Source: Bacteroidales bacterium (GTDB lineage: Bacteria > Bacteroidota > Bacteroidia > Bacteroidales > UBA932). Taken from it: 64,000 bases of DNA. The notes beneath the pieces were generated by a model. The model worked only from the letters and a program-made list of their open reading frames with translations. It did not search any database and was not told where the DNA came from. This document shows positions 50,108 to 59,629 of the stretch, one piece after another. The DNA lies in the NCBI GenBank assembly GCA_017546585.1, contig JAFYWC010000020.1, forward strand, positions 1-64,000, read 5' to 3'. Position 1 is the stretch's first letter, and every line of letters starts with the position of its first letter. A program made the position numbers and the translations under genes.

Positions 50108-53100
50108 ATGAAACAGAAAGTAGTCCATTTTTCCAAGCTGGCTGCTCTGATGTGTCTGTTCCTGGGAATGTGGGGGTCTGGTGCTCTCGCACAGAACAGG
50201 GGTGTTACCATCAACGGTAATGTCGTTGACGCGTACGGAGAGCCGGTAATCGGTGCGGCTGTTACCATCCAGGGAACGACCACCGGTGTGGCTGCCGACA
50301 TGGACGGAGGCTTTACGCTTACCGTACCCGGTGAGAATTCTGTGATCGAGGTATCTGGCCTTGGCTACGTCACTGAAGTGATAACCGTAGGCAAGAAGCG
50401 GACATTCAGCGTCGTGCTTCAAGAGGATACCCAGACCCTTGAAGCAACGGTTGTGGTCGCTTATGGTACGCAGACCAGAGCTACCATTACCGGAGCCTTG
50501 ACGTCCATCGACACTAAGGCCCTGGTCGAAGCGCCAGTAGCCGATGTCACCAACATTCTCGCCGGCCAGATGCCGGGTGTCTCCACTATTCAGGAGAGCG
50601 GTCAGCCGGGTGAAGACTATGCCAAGATCTACATCCGAGGCGTAGGTTCCCTGAGCGACTCCAATTCCAGCCCTCTCATCCTGGTCGATGGTGTCGAGCG
50701 TCCGATGAACACTGTGGATCCGAACGAAATCGAGAGTCTGTCCGTCCTGAAGGACGCTGCCTCTACAGCGGTGTTCGGTGTGCGCGGTGCGAACGGTGTC
50801 ATCATCATCACCACCAAGCGAGGCGACGCAGGCAAGCCAAAGATTTCAGTCAGTTCCATCACCGGTGTCCAGATGCCGATGTCCTACATCGAGCAGTGCG
50901 ACAGCTACGATTTTGCCCGTTACTACAACGTTTACCAGTGGAACGATGGCAAGACAGATCCGGGCCTGTACTTTACTCGCGAGGCCATCGAGGCTTACCG
51001 CACAGGTTCAGATCCTATTATGTATCCGAACACACACTGGAACGAGCTGATGTTCCGCGATGCTTTCCTTCAGACCAAGAACAACATCAACATCTCAGGT
51101 GGCTCCGACAAGGTGCGCTACTTCGTGTCGATGGGTTATATGTTCCAGAACGGTCTGCTTAAGCAGATTCCAGGCGTTACTTATGACAACAACTACGCGT
51201 ATAACCGTTACAACTACCGCGCGAACCTCGACTTCAAGCTTACTGAAACCACAGATATGAAGTTCAACATCAGCGGTGTGATCGGCAATACACGCGAGCC
51301 GCTGAATGACGGTCGTGACAACATCTGGATGCTTACTATGCTGTGGGCCCATCCGACAGCATCTCCGGGAATTGTGAACGGTATGCCTGTGACAGTGGTT
51401 TCATACGACGCACTTCCAGACGGCCTCACCAAGTGGAACGGTTGGGAGTATTACTATTGGTCGGGTTATCAGAGCAAGTTCAAGACCACCCTCGGAATGG
51501 ATATGACCATTACCCAGAGACTGGACTTCATCACCGAAGGTCTCAGCGCTTCTATTATGGGTTCATATGATACCGATATGTCCCTGACAAAGAAACGTAC
51601 CGGTTCCGGTGGTTATGAGCAGACTATCGAGTACGCATCTTGGGCTGACGGATCAGGTATGGATATCTCCGATCCAGCTTTCGACCGTACATATGTCCCA
51701 GTGATCAGTGGAAGCCAGCCTACCTTGAGCTATAGCGAGTCTACCGATGACGACAAGAGCTGGTATCTGGAAGCCCGTATCGACTACAGACGCAAGTTCG
51801 CTCAGAAACATTCGGTAAGCGGTCTCCTCCTGTACAACCAGTCACGCGACTACTACCCTTCGAAATATAGCTGGCTCCCATACGGTTACGTGGGTTGGGT
51901 GGCACGCGCTACCTATGGCTATGACGATAAATACCTCGTTGACTTCTCTGCCGGTTACAACGGTTCCGAAAACTTCGCTCCAGGCAAGACACGCTACGGT
52001 CTGTTCCCTTCAGCTTCCCTTGGTTGGGTTATTTCCGAGGAAGATTTTATGGAGAAGGTCAGCTGGGTCGACTTCCTCAAGCTTCGTGCTTCTGTCGGCC
52101 TCGTAGGTAACGATCAGGGTAATTCAGTCCGATTTATGTATATGGACGGTGTCTGGAACGAGGCCGGTTCATATTACTTTGGTGTGAACAAGAGCGACGG
52201 CGTTCCTCGCTATGAATTGGGAACACCGGGCAATGCAGGTGTGACCTGGGAGACTGCGCTCAAGTCCAACGTCGGTCTGGACTTCGACCTGTTCAACAAC
52301 CGCCTCCATTTCTCAGGCGACCTCTTCTACGAGCACCGTACAGGTATCCTGATTTCTCCTAATTCGCTGCCTTCGATCATTGCTACGTCACTTCCGAATA
52401 TGAACCTCGGTGTAGTGGATAACAAGGGTTATGAAATCGAAGTCGGCTGGAATGATCGCGTCGGCAATTTCACTTACGATATCAACGCCAACGTCACCTT
52501 CGCCCGCAACAAGATCATCTATCAGGACGAAGTTGAGCCAGAATACGAATACCAGCGTGAGACCGGCGGTTCTACCGGCCGCTATATGCTGTATCAGTTC
52601 GAGCGTCTGTACCAGAAGAGCGACTTCTATACTGATGCTGACGGAGTGTTGCGCTTGAATCCGGATCTGCCACAGCCTTCCAATGCCGTATATCCGGGCG
52701 ACTGTATGTATAAGGACCTCAACGGTGACAAGATCATCGACGGACGCGACAGAATGTACGACGGTTATCCGAACCGTCCTGAATACGTGTTCGGTTCAAA
52801 CTGGAAGTTTGGTTACAAGGGCTTCAACCTGAACCTGAACTGGGTGGCAGCCACAAATGTGAGCCGTGTATGGAACGACGACTACCGTATTCCGTTTACG
52901 AACTCCGGCCACCGAGGCCTGTTGAAGATCTTCGCGGAGAACTCTTGGATCGACAATGACAATCCTTGGGCTCCAGGTCGTGAGGACGGCACCCTGCCGC
53001 GTTTCACCAAGACTAACTACCCTTGGAACTCTATGGATTCCACCCTTTGGACTGTGGATGCCTCATACCTCCGTCTCAAGAGCGCCAGCTTCGGTTACAC

Positions 53101-53284
53101 ATTCTCACGCAGCCGCTTCTTGGAGAAGTTGGGTATCAACTCCCTGGGCGTGATGTTCACAGGATATAACCTCTGGACTCTCTCTAAGATGAAACTGCAG
53201 GATCCGGAAGCGAAATCAAAGTCATCCGACGGACAGTACCCATTGGTCAAGACATATAACCTTGCCCTTAACATCAACTTCTAA
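50108..53284 (+). CDS. SusC/RagA-family TonB-linked outer-membrane receptor, first copy
   Basis: Imports glycan fragments captured by the partner SusD-like lipoprotein. It has 1058 residues: signal peptide to about 32 (KLAALMCLFLGMWGSGALAQ), carboxypeptidase-regulatory-like domain (GNVVDAYGEPVIGAAVTIQG), TonB-box-like VVVAYGTQTRATITGAL, and a plug with the SusC signatures DVTNILAGQMPGVS, GEDYAKIYIRG, VDGVERPM and VLKDAASTAVFGVRGANGVI. A barrel follows, ending KTYNLALNINF. The SusD gene follows after 12 bases. Leucine codons CTG and TTG are more frequent than in the housekeeping genes, which favour CTC and CTT. It holds one of the three CATG sites (50299). Confidence 0.95.
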   Translation: MKQKVVHFSKLAALMCLFLGMWGSGALAQNRGVTINGNVVDAYGEPVIGAAVTIQGTTTGVAADMDGGFTLTVPGENSVIEVSGLGYVTEVITVGKKRTFSVVLQEDTQTLEATVVVAYGTQTRATITGALTSIDTKALVEAPVADVTNILAGQMPGVSTIQESGQPGEDYAKIYIRGVGSLSDSNSSPLILVDGVERPMNTVDPNEIESLSVLKDAASTAVFGVRGANGVIIITTKRGDAGKPKISVSSITGVQMPMSYIEQCDSYDFARYYNVYQWNDGKTDPGLYFTREAIEAYRTGSDPIMYPNTHWNELMFRDAFLQTKNNINISGGSDKVRYFVSMGYMFQNGLLKQIPGVTYDNNYAYNRYNYRANLDFKLTETTDMKFNISGVIGNTREPLNDGRDNIWMLTMLWAHPTASPGIVNGMPVTVVSYDALPDGLTKWNGWEYYYWSGYQSKFKTTLGMDMTITQRLDFITEGLSASIMGSYDTDMSLTKKRTGSGGYEQTIEYASWADGSGMDISDPAFDRTYVPVISGSQPTLSYSESTDDDKSWYLEARIDYRRKFAQKHSVSGLLLYNQSRDYYPSKYSWLPYGYVGWVARATYGYDDKYLVDFSAGYNGSENFAPGKTRYGLFPSASLGWVISEEDFMEKVSWVDFLKLRASVGLVGNDQGNSVRFMYMDGVWNEAGSYYFGVNKSDGVPRYELGTPGNAGVTWETALKSNVGLDFDLFNNRLHFSGDLFYEHRTGILISPNSLPSIIATSLPNMNLGVVDNKGYEIEVGWNDRVGNFTYDINANVTFARNKIIYQDEVEPEYEYQRETGGSTGRYMLYQFERLYQKSDFYTDADGVLRLNPDLPQPSNAVYPGDCMYKDLNGDKIIDGRDRMYDGYPNRPEYVFGSNWKFGYKGFNLNLNWVAATNVSRVWNDDYRIPFTNSGHRGLLKIFAENSWIDNDNPWAPGREDGTLPRFTKTNYPWNSMDSTLWTVDASYLRLKSASFGYTFSRSRFLEKLGINSLGVMFTGYNLWTLSKMKLQDPEAKSKSSDGQYPLVKTYNLALNINF

Positions 53285-53296
53285 ACCGAGCGAACC

Positions 53297-55138
53297 GTGA
53301 AAAAAATAACACAACTTTTGACAATCGCCCTTGTGGGCGCTGGTGTGGTCGCTTGTGAGAGCATGAGATTGGGAGACGCCGGTCTTTCCCAGGCTCCGGA
53401 AACTTCCGGCGCCACAATCGACACTCTGTTCGCGTCAGTGAAAGACGCCGACAAGGTGCTGACTACGGCTTACTATTATCTCCCTTACGGTCTGATCTCC
53501 GATTTCGATTCCAAGATGGGAGGCGATTTCCTGGAGTCTATCACCGATCACTTCATCAGCAATAAGCATTCGGACAGCGACGGTCCGAACAACCTATATT
53601 ATTCAGGCGGTCTTTCTGCCAACTTGACCGGTTCCTATGCCGGTGGTGAGAATTACCGCTTCGGCAGCGAGAAGGATTACTACGTGATCCGTTATGCTTG
53701 GCTGTTCCTGGAGAACGCCGACCGCATTCCTGACGCTGATCCCGCCCTCCTCGCTCAGAAGAAGGCTGAAGCCAAGGTATGTATGGCCATTGCCTATTCG
53801 AATATGCTCCGTTATGTGGGCGGTGTTCCTATCTTGAAACACGCAGTCGATCCTGCTGAGAATATGCACTATCCGCGCAACACATTCGCTGAGACAGTCG
53901 ATTACATCGTGAGCCTTTGTGATGAGGCTGCTCCGGATCTTCCGTGGTCTGTAAGCGCTGTGGACGATGGCCGTATGACTCGCGCCGCTGCGTTGGGTCT
54001 CAAGCTGCGCGTCCTCTGCTTCGCCGCTTCGCCGACTTTCAATTCTGATAAGAAATGGCATCCTCTGGCGGACGAGTACACCTGCTATGGAAACTATGAC
54101 CATTCCCGTTGGCAGGCAGCGAAGGATGCGGCTGATGAGTTTATGCGCGAGCAGCTGGCAAACGGCCACTACGCATTGTGTGAAGCTCAGCCAGATGCGT
54201 TGACAGGTCTGATCACTCCTCGCTCTTACCGTTTGGCTTACCGCAAGGGTTATTATGAGCGTGGAAGCTCAGAGAGCATCATTTCCATCCGCAAGTCCAA
54301 CAGCACCAGCTACAACGACAAACATTACGAGGTACAGGGTTCCTACGGTAGTGGAGCATCCCTTAACTGGGTGAACAAGTTCCCGTGGGCAGACGGTACG
54401 ACATTCCCTGAGGATTTCCCTTGGGAGGATAAGACCGCTTGGCCTGAGCATCCGTTCTTCAAGCCGGACCCAATGGGTACGCTGAAAGTGAATGGAGCTA
54501 CCTTCTCCGAGACACGTGACCCTCGCTTGTACGAGAATGTCTGCGTTCCTGGCGACATCTGGAGAGACGGCTCTGTGGGCCGCGCCTACGACAATCACAA
54601 GTATCACCAGGACGGCTGTCCAGGTTTCCTTATGATGAAGTTCGTTCTTCAGCAGAATACCGACCGCTCACAGCCGCAGCACTGGCCATTTATGCGTTTC
54701 GCTGAAGTGCTTCTTAATTGTGCTGAGGCATACAATGAGGCAGACGGCTTCCCGTCAGACAAGGCTTACACTTGGGTGAACGCCGTACGTTCACGCGTCG
54801 GCCTGCCTGGCCTCCCGGAGGGTATGACTAAGGAAGAATTCCGCGATGCTCTCATCCTGGAGCGTGAACTCGAGTTCGGTTTTGAGGAGGTTCGTTGGTT
54901 CGATATGATCCGCTGGGGTCTGGTTGACGCCTTCATTACTCCGCTCAAGGGTCTTACATCCTTCGGCGACAGCAACAACGCGGCGACAGTTTTCACCTTC
55001 AAGGAAAAGGATGCGTATCCACCTCGCAAGTGGTACACATACAACGCTGCCGATTGGGATACCAAGTGGTATCTTGCCCCAATCCCTGCTATTGAGATCA
55101 ACAAGAACTACGGAATGACTCAGAATCCGGGTTGGTAA
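53297..55138 (+). CDS. SusD/RagB-family surface glycan-binding lipoprotein, first copy
   Basis: Caps the SusC barrel and binds the incoming glycan. It has 613 residues, starting at GTG 53297, with lipoprotein signal KKITQLLTIALVGAGVVAC. Tetratricopeptide-like helical core with AWLFLENADRIPDADPALLA and QKKAEAKVCMAIAYSNMLRYVGGVP, and the C-terminal SusD segments MRFAEVLLNCAEAYNEAD, FRDALILERELEFGFEEVRWFDMIRWG, and the PIPAIEINKNYGMTQNPGW end. The 12-base gap from SusC and six-base gap to the next gene indicate one operon. It carries a CATG at 53362, one of three in the window. Confidence 0.95.
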   Translation: MKKITQLLTIALVGAGVVACESMRLGDAGLSQAPETSGATIDTLFASVKDADKVLTTAYYYLPYGLISDFDSKMGGDFLESITDHFISNKHSDSDGPNNLYYSGGLSANLTGSYAGGENYRFGSEKDYYVIRYAWLFLENADRIPDADPALLAQKKAEAKVCMAIAYSNMLRYVGGVPILKHAVDPAENMHYPRNTFAETVDYIVSLCDEAAPDLPWSVSAVDDGRMTRAAALGLKLRVLCFAASPTFNSDKKWHPLADEYTCYGNYDHSRWQAAKDAADEFMREQLANGHYALCEAQPDALTGLITPRSYRLAYRKGYYERGSSESIISIRKSNSTSYNDKHYEVQGSYGSGASLNWVNKFPWADGTTFPEDFPWEDKTAWPEHPFFKPDPMGTLKVNGATFSETRDPRLYENVCVPGDIWRDGSVGRAYDNHKYHQDGCPGFLMMKFVLQQNTDRSQPQHWPFMRFAEVLLNCAEAYNEADGFPSDKAYTWVNAVRSRVGLPGLPEGMTKEEFRDALILERELEFGFEEVRWFDMIRWGLVDAFITPLKGLTSFGDSNNAATVFTFKEKDAYPPRKWYTYNAADWDTKWYLAPIPAIEINKNYGMTQNPGW

Positions 55139-55144
55139 TCTTAA

Positions 55145-57901
55145 ATGTGCACGAATATGAAAAGATTGTTAGCATACATAACCCTTCCGCTTCTGCTCGT
55201 CAGCGCGACGGCTTCCGCACAGAATGCCACATCGCCGCTGGACTCCGTCAACCTGGGAAACCTGTTCGGGTTCCAGGCCAACGGCAATCCGGTAATGTGC
55301 GAGAGCATCTTCGAGAAGAGTCCTGAAGTGGATGTTGCCAACGCCCTATATGGGCAGTTATCCGGCCTCTTGGTGAAGAATAGCTCCAGTGTATATGACT
55401 CTAACCAGTCTAAACTGAAGCTGGCCCTTCGCCTGCACGGCCACAGCCCGCTCGTATTGGTGGACGGCGTTCCCCGTTCATTGGACGACCTTGACGGTAT
55501 CGAGATCGAGAAGGTTGAAGTCCTCAAGGATGCGGTCGCTTCCGCTCTGTACGGTGTGAAAGGCGGCAACGGAGTTGTCTCCATCACTACCAAACGCGGA
55601 AAGGATTCGCCGTTGAAGGTGACTGCAAAGTACCAGTACGGCTATCAGACTATGTTCCGCGCCCCTGAATTTGCGGACGCTTATACCTATGGCTTCCTCG
55701 TGAACGAGGCCCGTACTTTGGACGGACTGCCAGTCAAGTACAACGATGCCGAACTGCTCGCCTTGTACAGTGGCCAGTATCCGTACGCATATCCGAACGT
55801 GAACTGGTGGGACGAAGTATACCGTAACCACGGAGACAACCACCAGGCTGAATTCACCTTTATGGGCGGTAACCGCAATTTCCGCTATTTCACTGCGGTG
55901 GAATATCTGAAGGAGGATTTCCTTTATAAGAAGGCTACCTCTGACGACCGCTACAACGCGAACCATTATGACAACCGTCTGGGTATCCGCGCCAATGTAG
56001 ACGTGAACATTACGGAATCCACTCTGATGAAGATCAATGTGAAAGCCCGTCTGGCAGAATTCAACAAGGGTAACTACAGCGGCCGTATCGAAGAGACCCT
56101 GTATACTCTCCCTTCTGCTGCTTTCCCTGTGAAGCAGGCTGACGGTACCTACGGCGGCACTTCTTTGTACGGAGCCGCGAATCCGGTAGCCCAGATGCAG
56201 GAGCTTGGACAGAAGCAGTATTCACAGACCAAGGTGCTGGCTGATATGCTGCTCCGTCAGGATCTCGGAATGTTTGTTCCTGGTCTTTCTGTCGATGCCG
56301 GTATCGCTTTCGACTATATCGGACGTTTGTCAGAGGACGCCACAAAGGAGTTCCAGTATTCGGAGCTTATCAGCACGTTGGCTACTCAGGGCAACCAGAG
56401 CTACATCCTCTCTGAGCAGAAGTACTATGGCACGAATTCCAAGACCGTCGAGTACAGCCACTGGTTCTCTAACCTGCAGATGAAGATGGAATTCCAGGCA
56501 CGCGTAAATTGGGAACGTGACTTCGGCGTCAACCACATCGACGCTCACGCCGCGTACCGCCAGCGCTCTTGGATCCTCAGCGGACAGAACAACTCTTCCA
56601 AGACACAGGAGGTTCTGGGTACGGTGAGCTATAACTGGAAGAAGCGTTTCTTTGCTGATGCAGTTGTCAACTACTCAGGTTCATCCTATTTGCCTAAGGG
56701 CAGCCGCTTCAATGTATATCCGGCCTTGAGTCTGGCGTACATCGTTCTGGACAAGAACTCGTACGTGAAGGTGTACGGCTCCGCTGGTCTCAGCGGTTCT
56801 GACTCTGATTTGGAGCACGAACTCTGGCGCCAGAACTATGTGAGCGGTAACAGCTATTACTTCGGTCCTAATGGCGGTTCTAGCTTCAGCGGCCGCACAG
56901 AAGGCGATATGGCTGCCGTCACACTTGCTCCGGAACTCTCACGCAAGGCTACATTCGGCGTAGACCTGGGCTTCTTTGACAAGCGACTTATGGTCAATGC
57001 TGAAGGCTTTGCAGAGGATCGCCGCAACATCCTCATCTCTCCATCAAACATTTCAGAGGTGATCGGTGTGGGTGTGAACGAGCAGAGCGTCGGCGAATAT
57101 ACTTATAAAGGTGTAGATCTTTCCGTTTCCTGGAACAACCGTCACGGAGACTTTGACTACGGCGTATACGCCAACGGCGGATGGCTGTTTACCGAAGTGA
57201 TCAACGACGGTCAGGCCTACCAGATGTACGACTACCTCTACCACAAGGGTAACCCTGTGGGCCAGTGCTACGGTCTTGAGGTCATCGGCATCTTCCAGAA
57301 CCAGCAGGAAATCAACAACAGCCCGCAGCAGACATTCGGCGCTGTCCGTCCCGGCGACCTCAAGTACCGCGACCAGAACGGCGACGGTGTCATCGACAAG
57401 CAGGACCGCGTGAAGATGTTCGGTAGTACTACTCCGCTCCTCCAGTTCGGTTTCGGTCTCAATTTCGGTTATAAGAACTTCAAGGTATATGCAGATTTCC
57501 AGGGTGTGACAGGTGTCACCGTCGACCTTTTGGATTCTCCACTGTACCAGCCGCTTGTGTCTAACGGAACTATCTCCAAGACATTCCTGGACCGCGAAAT
57601 CACCTGGGCTCCTGGCCGCGAGGCTTACGCTACGATGCCGCGCTTGACTACACAGGAGAACCCGAACAACTACCAGGCGAACTCGCTGTGGTACCGCGAC
57701 GGTTCCTTCATCAAGCTCCGCAACTTGGGCATATCATATACTATTCCTAAGAAGGTGATGAGAGTCTGCGATGCAACGGTCACACTGACCGGAACGAACC
57801 TGTTCAGCCTCGACAATATCGGTTTTGCCGATCCTGAGCAGCTGGGCGCCTATTATCCTTCTACCCGAGTCTTCTGGGCCGGTATCAAGTTCAACTTCTA
57901 A
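55145..57901 (+). CDS. SusC/RagA-family receptor, second copy, lacking the N-terminal extension
   Basis: 918 residues; ATG 55145 or more likely 55157 (MKRLLAYITLPLLLVSATAS, signal peptide). Unlike the first SusC it has no carboxypeptidase-regulatory-like domain and no clear VVVAYG segment. After about 25 residues it enters the plug: VDVANALYGQLSGLLVKNSS, HSPLVLVDGVPRSLDDLDG, IEKVEVLKDAVASALYGVKG and NGVVSITTKRG. The barrel ends FWAGIKFNF. The missing part usually carries the region near the TonB box, so energising may use a different contact or the protein may work with its tandem partner; that is inference. Followed after 12 bases by a SusD gene. Confidence 0.9.
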   Translation: MCTNMKRLLAYITLPLLLVSATASAQNATSPLDSVNLGNLFGFQANGNPVMCESIFEKSPEVDVANALYGQLSGLLVKNSSSVYDSNQSKLKLALRLHGHSPLVLVDGVPRSLDDLDGIEIEKVEVLKDAVASALYGVKGGNGVVSITTKRGKDSPLKVTAKYQYGYQTMFRAPEFADAYTYGFLVNEARTLDGLPVKYNDAELLALYSGQYPYAYPNVNWWDEVYRNHGDNHQAEFTFMGGNRNFRYFTAVEYLKEDFLYKKATSDDRYNANHYDNRLGIRANVDVNITESTLMKINVKARLAEFNKGNYSGRIEETLYTLPSAAFPVKQADGTYGGTSLYGAANPVAQMQELGQKQYSQTKVLADMLLRQDLGMFVPGLSVDAGIAFDYIGRLSEDATKEFQYSELISTLATQGNQSYILSEQKYYGTNSKTVEYSHWFSNLQMKMEFQARVNWERDFGVNHIDAHAAYRQRSWILSGQNNSSKTQEVLGTVSYNWKKRFFADAVVNYSGSSYLPKGSRFNVYPALSLAYIVLDKNSYVKVYGSAGLSGSDSDLEHELWRQNYVSGNSYYFGPNGGSSFSGRTEGDMAAVTLAPELSRKATFGVDLGFFDKRLMVNAEGFAEDRRNILISPSNISEVIGVGVNEQSVGEYTYKGVDLSVSWNNRHGDFDYGVYANGGWLFTEVINDGQAYQMYDYLYHKGNPVGQCYGLEVIGIFQNQQEINNSPQQTFGAVRPGDLKYRDQNGDGVIDKQDRVKMFGSTTPLLQFGFGLNFGYKNFKVYADFQGVTGVTVDLLDSPLYQPLVSNGTISKTFLDREITWAPGREAYATMPRLTTQENPNNYQANSLWYRDGSFIKLRNLGISYTIPKKVMRVCDATVTLTGTNLFSLDNIGFADPEQLGAYYPSTRVFWAGIKFNF

Positions 57902-57913
57902 ACAGGAAAAAAG

Positions 57914-59596
57914 ATGAAAAAGTTATTCTATATTTTGTCTGTAGCCTTCCTTGCGGCCGGCTGCAATTTCCTGGACTTCGACGAATCTTCGAGCGACTAC
58001 AGTCGTGACGATATGTACCTTACATACAGCAATATCCAGAAGATGCTCACCAACATCTACGGATATATGCCGAACAAGAATATCTACGACGTGAGCAGCG
58101 CCCTGCGCGACTGCGGTTCTGATGACGCCGAATACGGTGATCCAGATGCAAGCGTACAGCGTTTCACCAACGGTACTTGGAGCGCTCTGAACACTGTTGA
58201 TGACAAGTGGAGCACGATGTACAGCGGAATCCGTTCTGCCAACGAGTTCCTGGAGTCAATCAAGACCGTGGACCTGTCGATGTACCAGTACGAAACCAAG
58301 TACCAGCGTTGGCTGGAGCACCTCAAGTACTATCCGTACCAGGCTAAGGTTCTGCGTGCATATTATTTCTTCGAGTTGGCCCGCAGATACGGCGACATTC
58401 CAATGCCGATGACTATGCTGACTGCCGAGGAAGCGAATGCGATCGCAAAGACTCCTTTCGATGAGGTGATCAACTTCATTGTAAGCGAATGCGACGAGTC
58501 AGCTGCCAACCTGCCTGACACCTATGTGGGCTTGCTGGACGACGAGGTCGGCCGCGTCACAAGAGGCTTCGCCCTGGCCGTGAAGACCAAGGCTCTCCTG
58601 TATGCTGCCAGTCCTCTTCATAACCCTTCGGGCGACAAGTCAAAGTGGGAGAAGGCTGCTGCGGCTGCCAAGGAAATCATTGACCTGGGTATCTACAAGT
58701 TGGATCCAGATGAGAAGGCCAACAATTATACCTCGCAGGAAGTGATCTTCGCGATTATGCGTTCCGAGAGCAGCAGTTTCGAGCTGTACAACTTCCCGGT
58801 ACGTTTCACTGAGGGACAGCGTACTTACCTCGCAGGAAACTATCCTACCCAGAACCTTGTGGATGCCTTCCAGACCGCAAACGGTTATGACATCACGCTG
58901 GGTTCAAACGGATGGCAGACTGCTGACCCTGACTTCGACGTGACCAGACCGTATGAGGGCCGCGATCCGCGCTTTGCGCGTGCGATCCTCGCAGATGGAA
59001 TGTCGTTCAAGGGATCCACAATCGAGACTTTCGTAGGCGGCAAGGACTATTCCGCAACCCGCAATGACTTAGGTTCTCCAACCGGCTACTATCTCCGCCG
59101 TTACATCCAGGAAAGCACCAGCTTCGTTCCTGAGAATACGGTATCGAACAAGCACCAGTGGATTGTTTACCGCTATGCGGAGGTTCTCCTGACTTATGCG
59201 GAGGCCTTGAATGAGTACCTGGGAAATCCTGCTGCAACAGGAGGAGAATTCTCTCTCAGCGCCCTTGAAGCCCTGAATATGGTCCGCGCAAACGCCGGTA
59301 TGCCGGAAGTGACCGCAGCTTCACAGAGCGACTTCCGCGAGGCTGTGCGCCGTGAGTGGCGTGTGGAGTTCGCGTTCGAAGACCATCGCTTCTGGGATGT
59401 GCGCCGCTGGGACATCGGTCAGGCGACACAGGGACAGATCGACGGTGTGGAGATTACCCGCACCGGTGGCAAGAGCGAATACAAGCGTATGACTGTCGAG
59501 ACCCGTACCTGGTCCGCACGCCAGAACTTGTTCCCTATTCCGCAGAGCGAACTCTTCTGCAATCCAAACCTCAACCCTCAGAACACCGGCTGGTAG
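57914..59596 (+). CDS. SusD/RagB-family lipoprotein, second copy
   Basis: Surface glycan-binding partner of the second SusC. 560 residues with lipoprotein signal MKKLFYILSVAFLAAGCN (lipobox LAAGC). Typical SusD features: MLTNIYGYMPN, SGIRSANEFLESIK, AKVLRAYYFFELARRYGDIPMP, YRYAEVLLTYAEALNEYLGN, FREAVRREWRVEFAFEDHRFWDVRRWD, and the end NPNLNPQNTGW. SusD-like proteins in tandem SusCD systems often bind different parts of one glycan. A BACON-domain lipoprotein gene follows after a 33-base gap. Confidence 0.95.
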   Translation: MKKLFYILSVAFLAAGCNFLDFDESSSDYSRDDMYLTYSNIQKMLTNIYGYMPNKNIYDVSSALRDCGSDDAEYGDPDASVQRFTNGTWSALNTVDDKWSTMYSGIRSANEFLESIKTVDLSMYQYETKYQRWLEHLKYYPYQAKVLRAYYFFELARRYGDIPMPMTMLTAEEANAIAKTPFDEVINFIVSECDESAANLPDTYVGLLDDEVGRVTRGFALAVKTKALLYAASPLHNPSGDKSKWEKAAAAAKEIIDLGIYKLDPDEKANNYTSQEVIFAIMRSESSSFELYNFPVRFTEGQRTYLAGNYPTQNLVDAFQTANGYDITLGSNGWQTADPDFDVTRPYEGRDPRFARAILADGMSFKGSTIETFVGGKDYSATRNDLGSPTGYYLRRYIQESTSFVPENTVSNKHQWIVYRYAEVLLTYAEALNEYLGNPAATGGEFSLSALEALNMVRANAGMPEVTAASQSDFREAVRREWRVEFAFEDHRFWDVRRWDIGQATQGQIDGVEITRTGGKSEYKRMTVETRTWSARQNLFPIPQSELFCNPNLNPQNTGW

Positions 59597-59629
59597 CAGT
59601 CGTCAACTTTGGATAATAACTATCGATAT

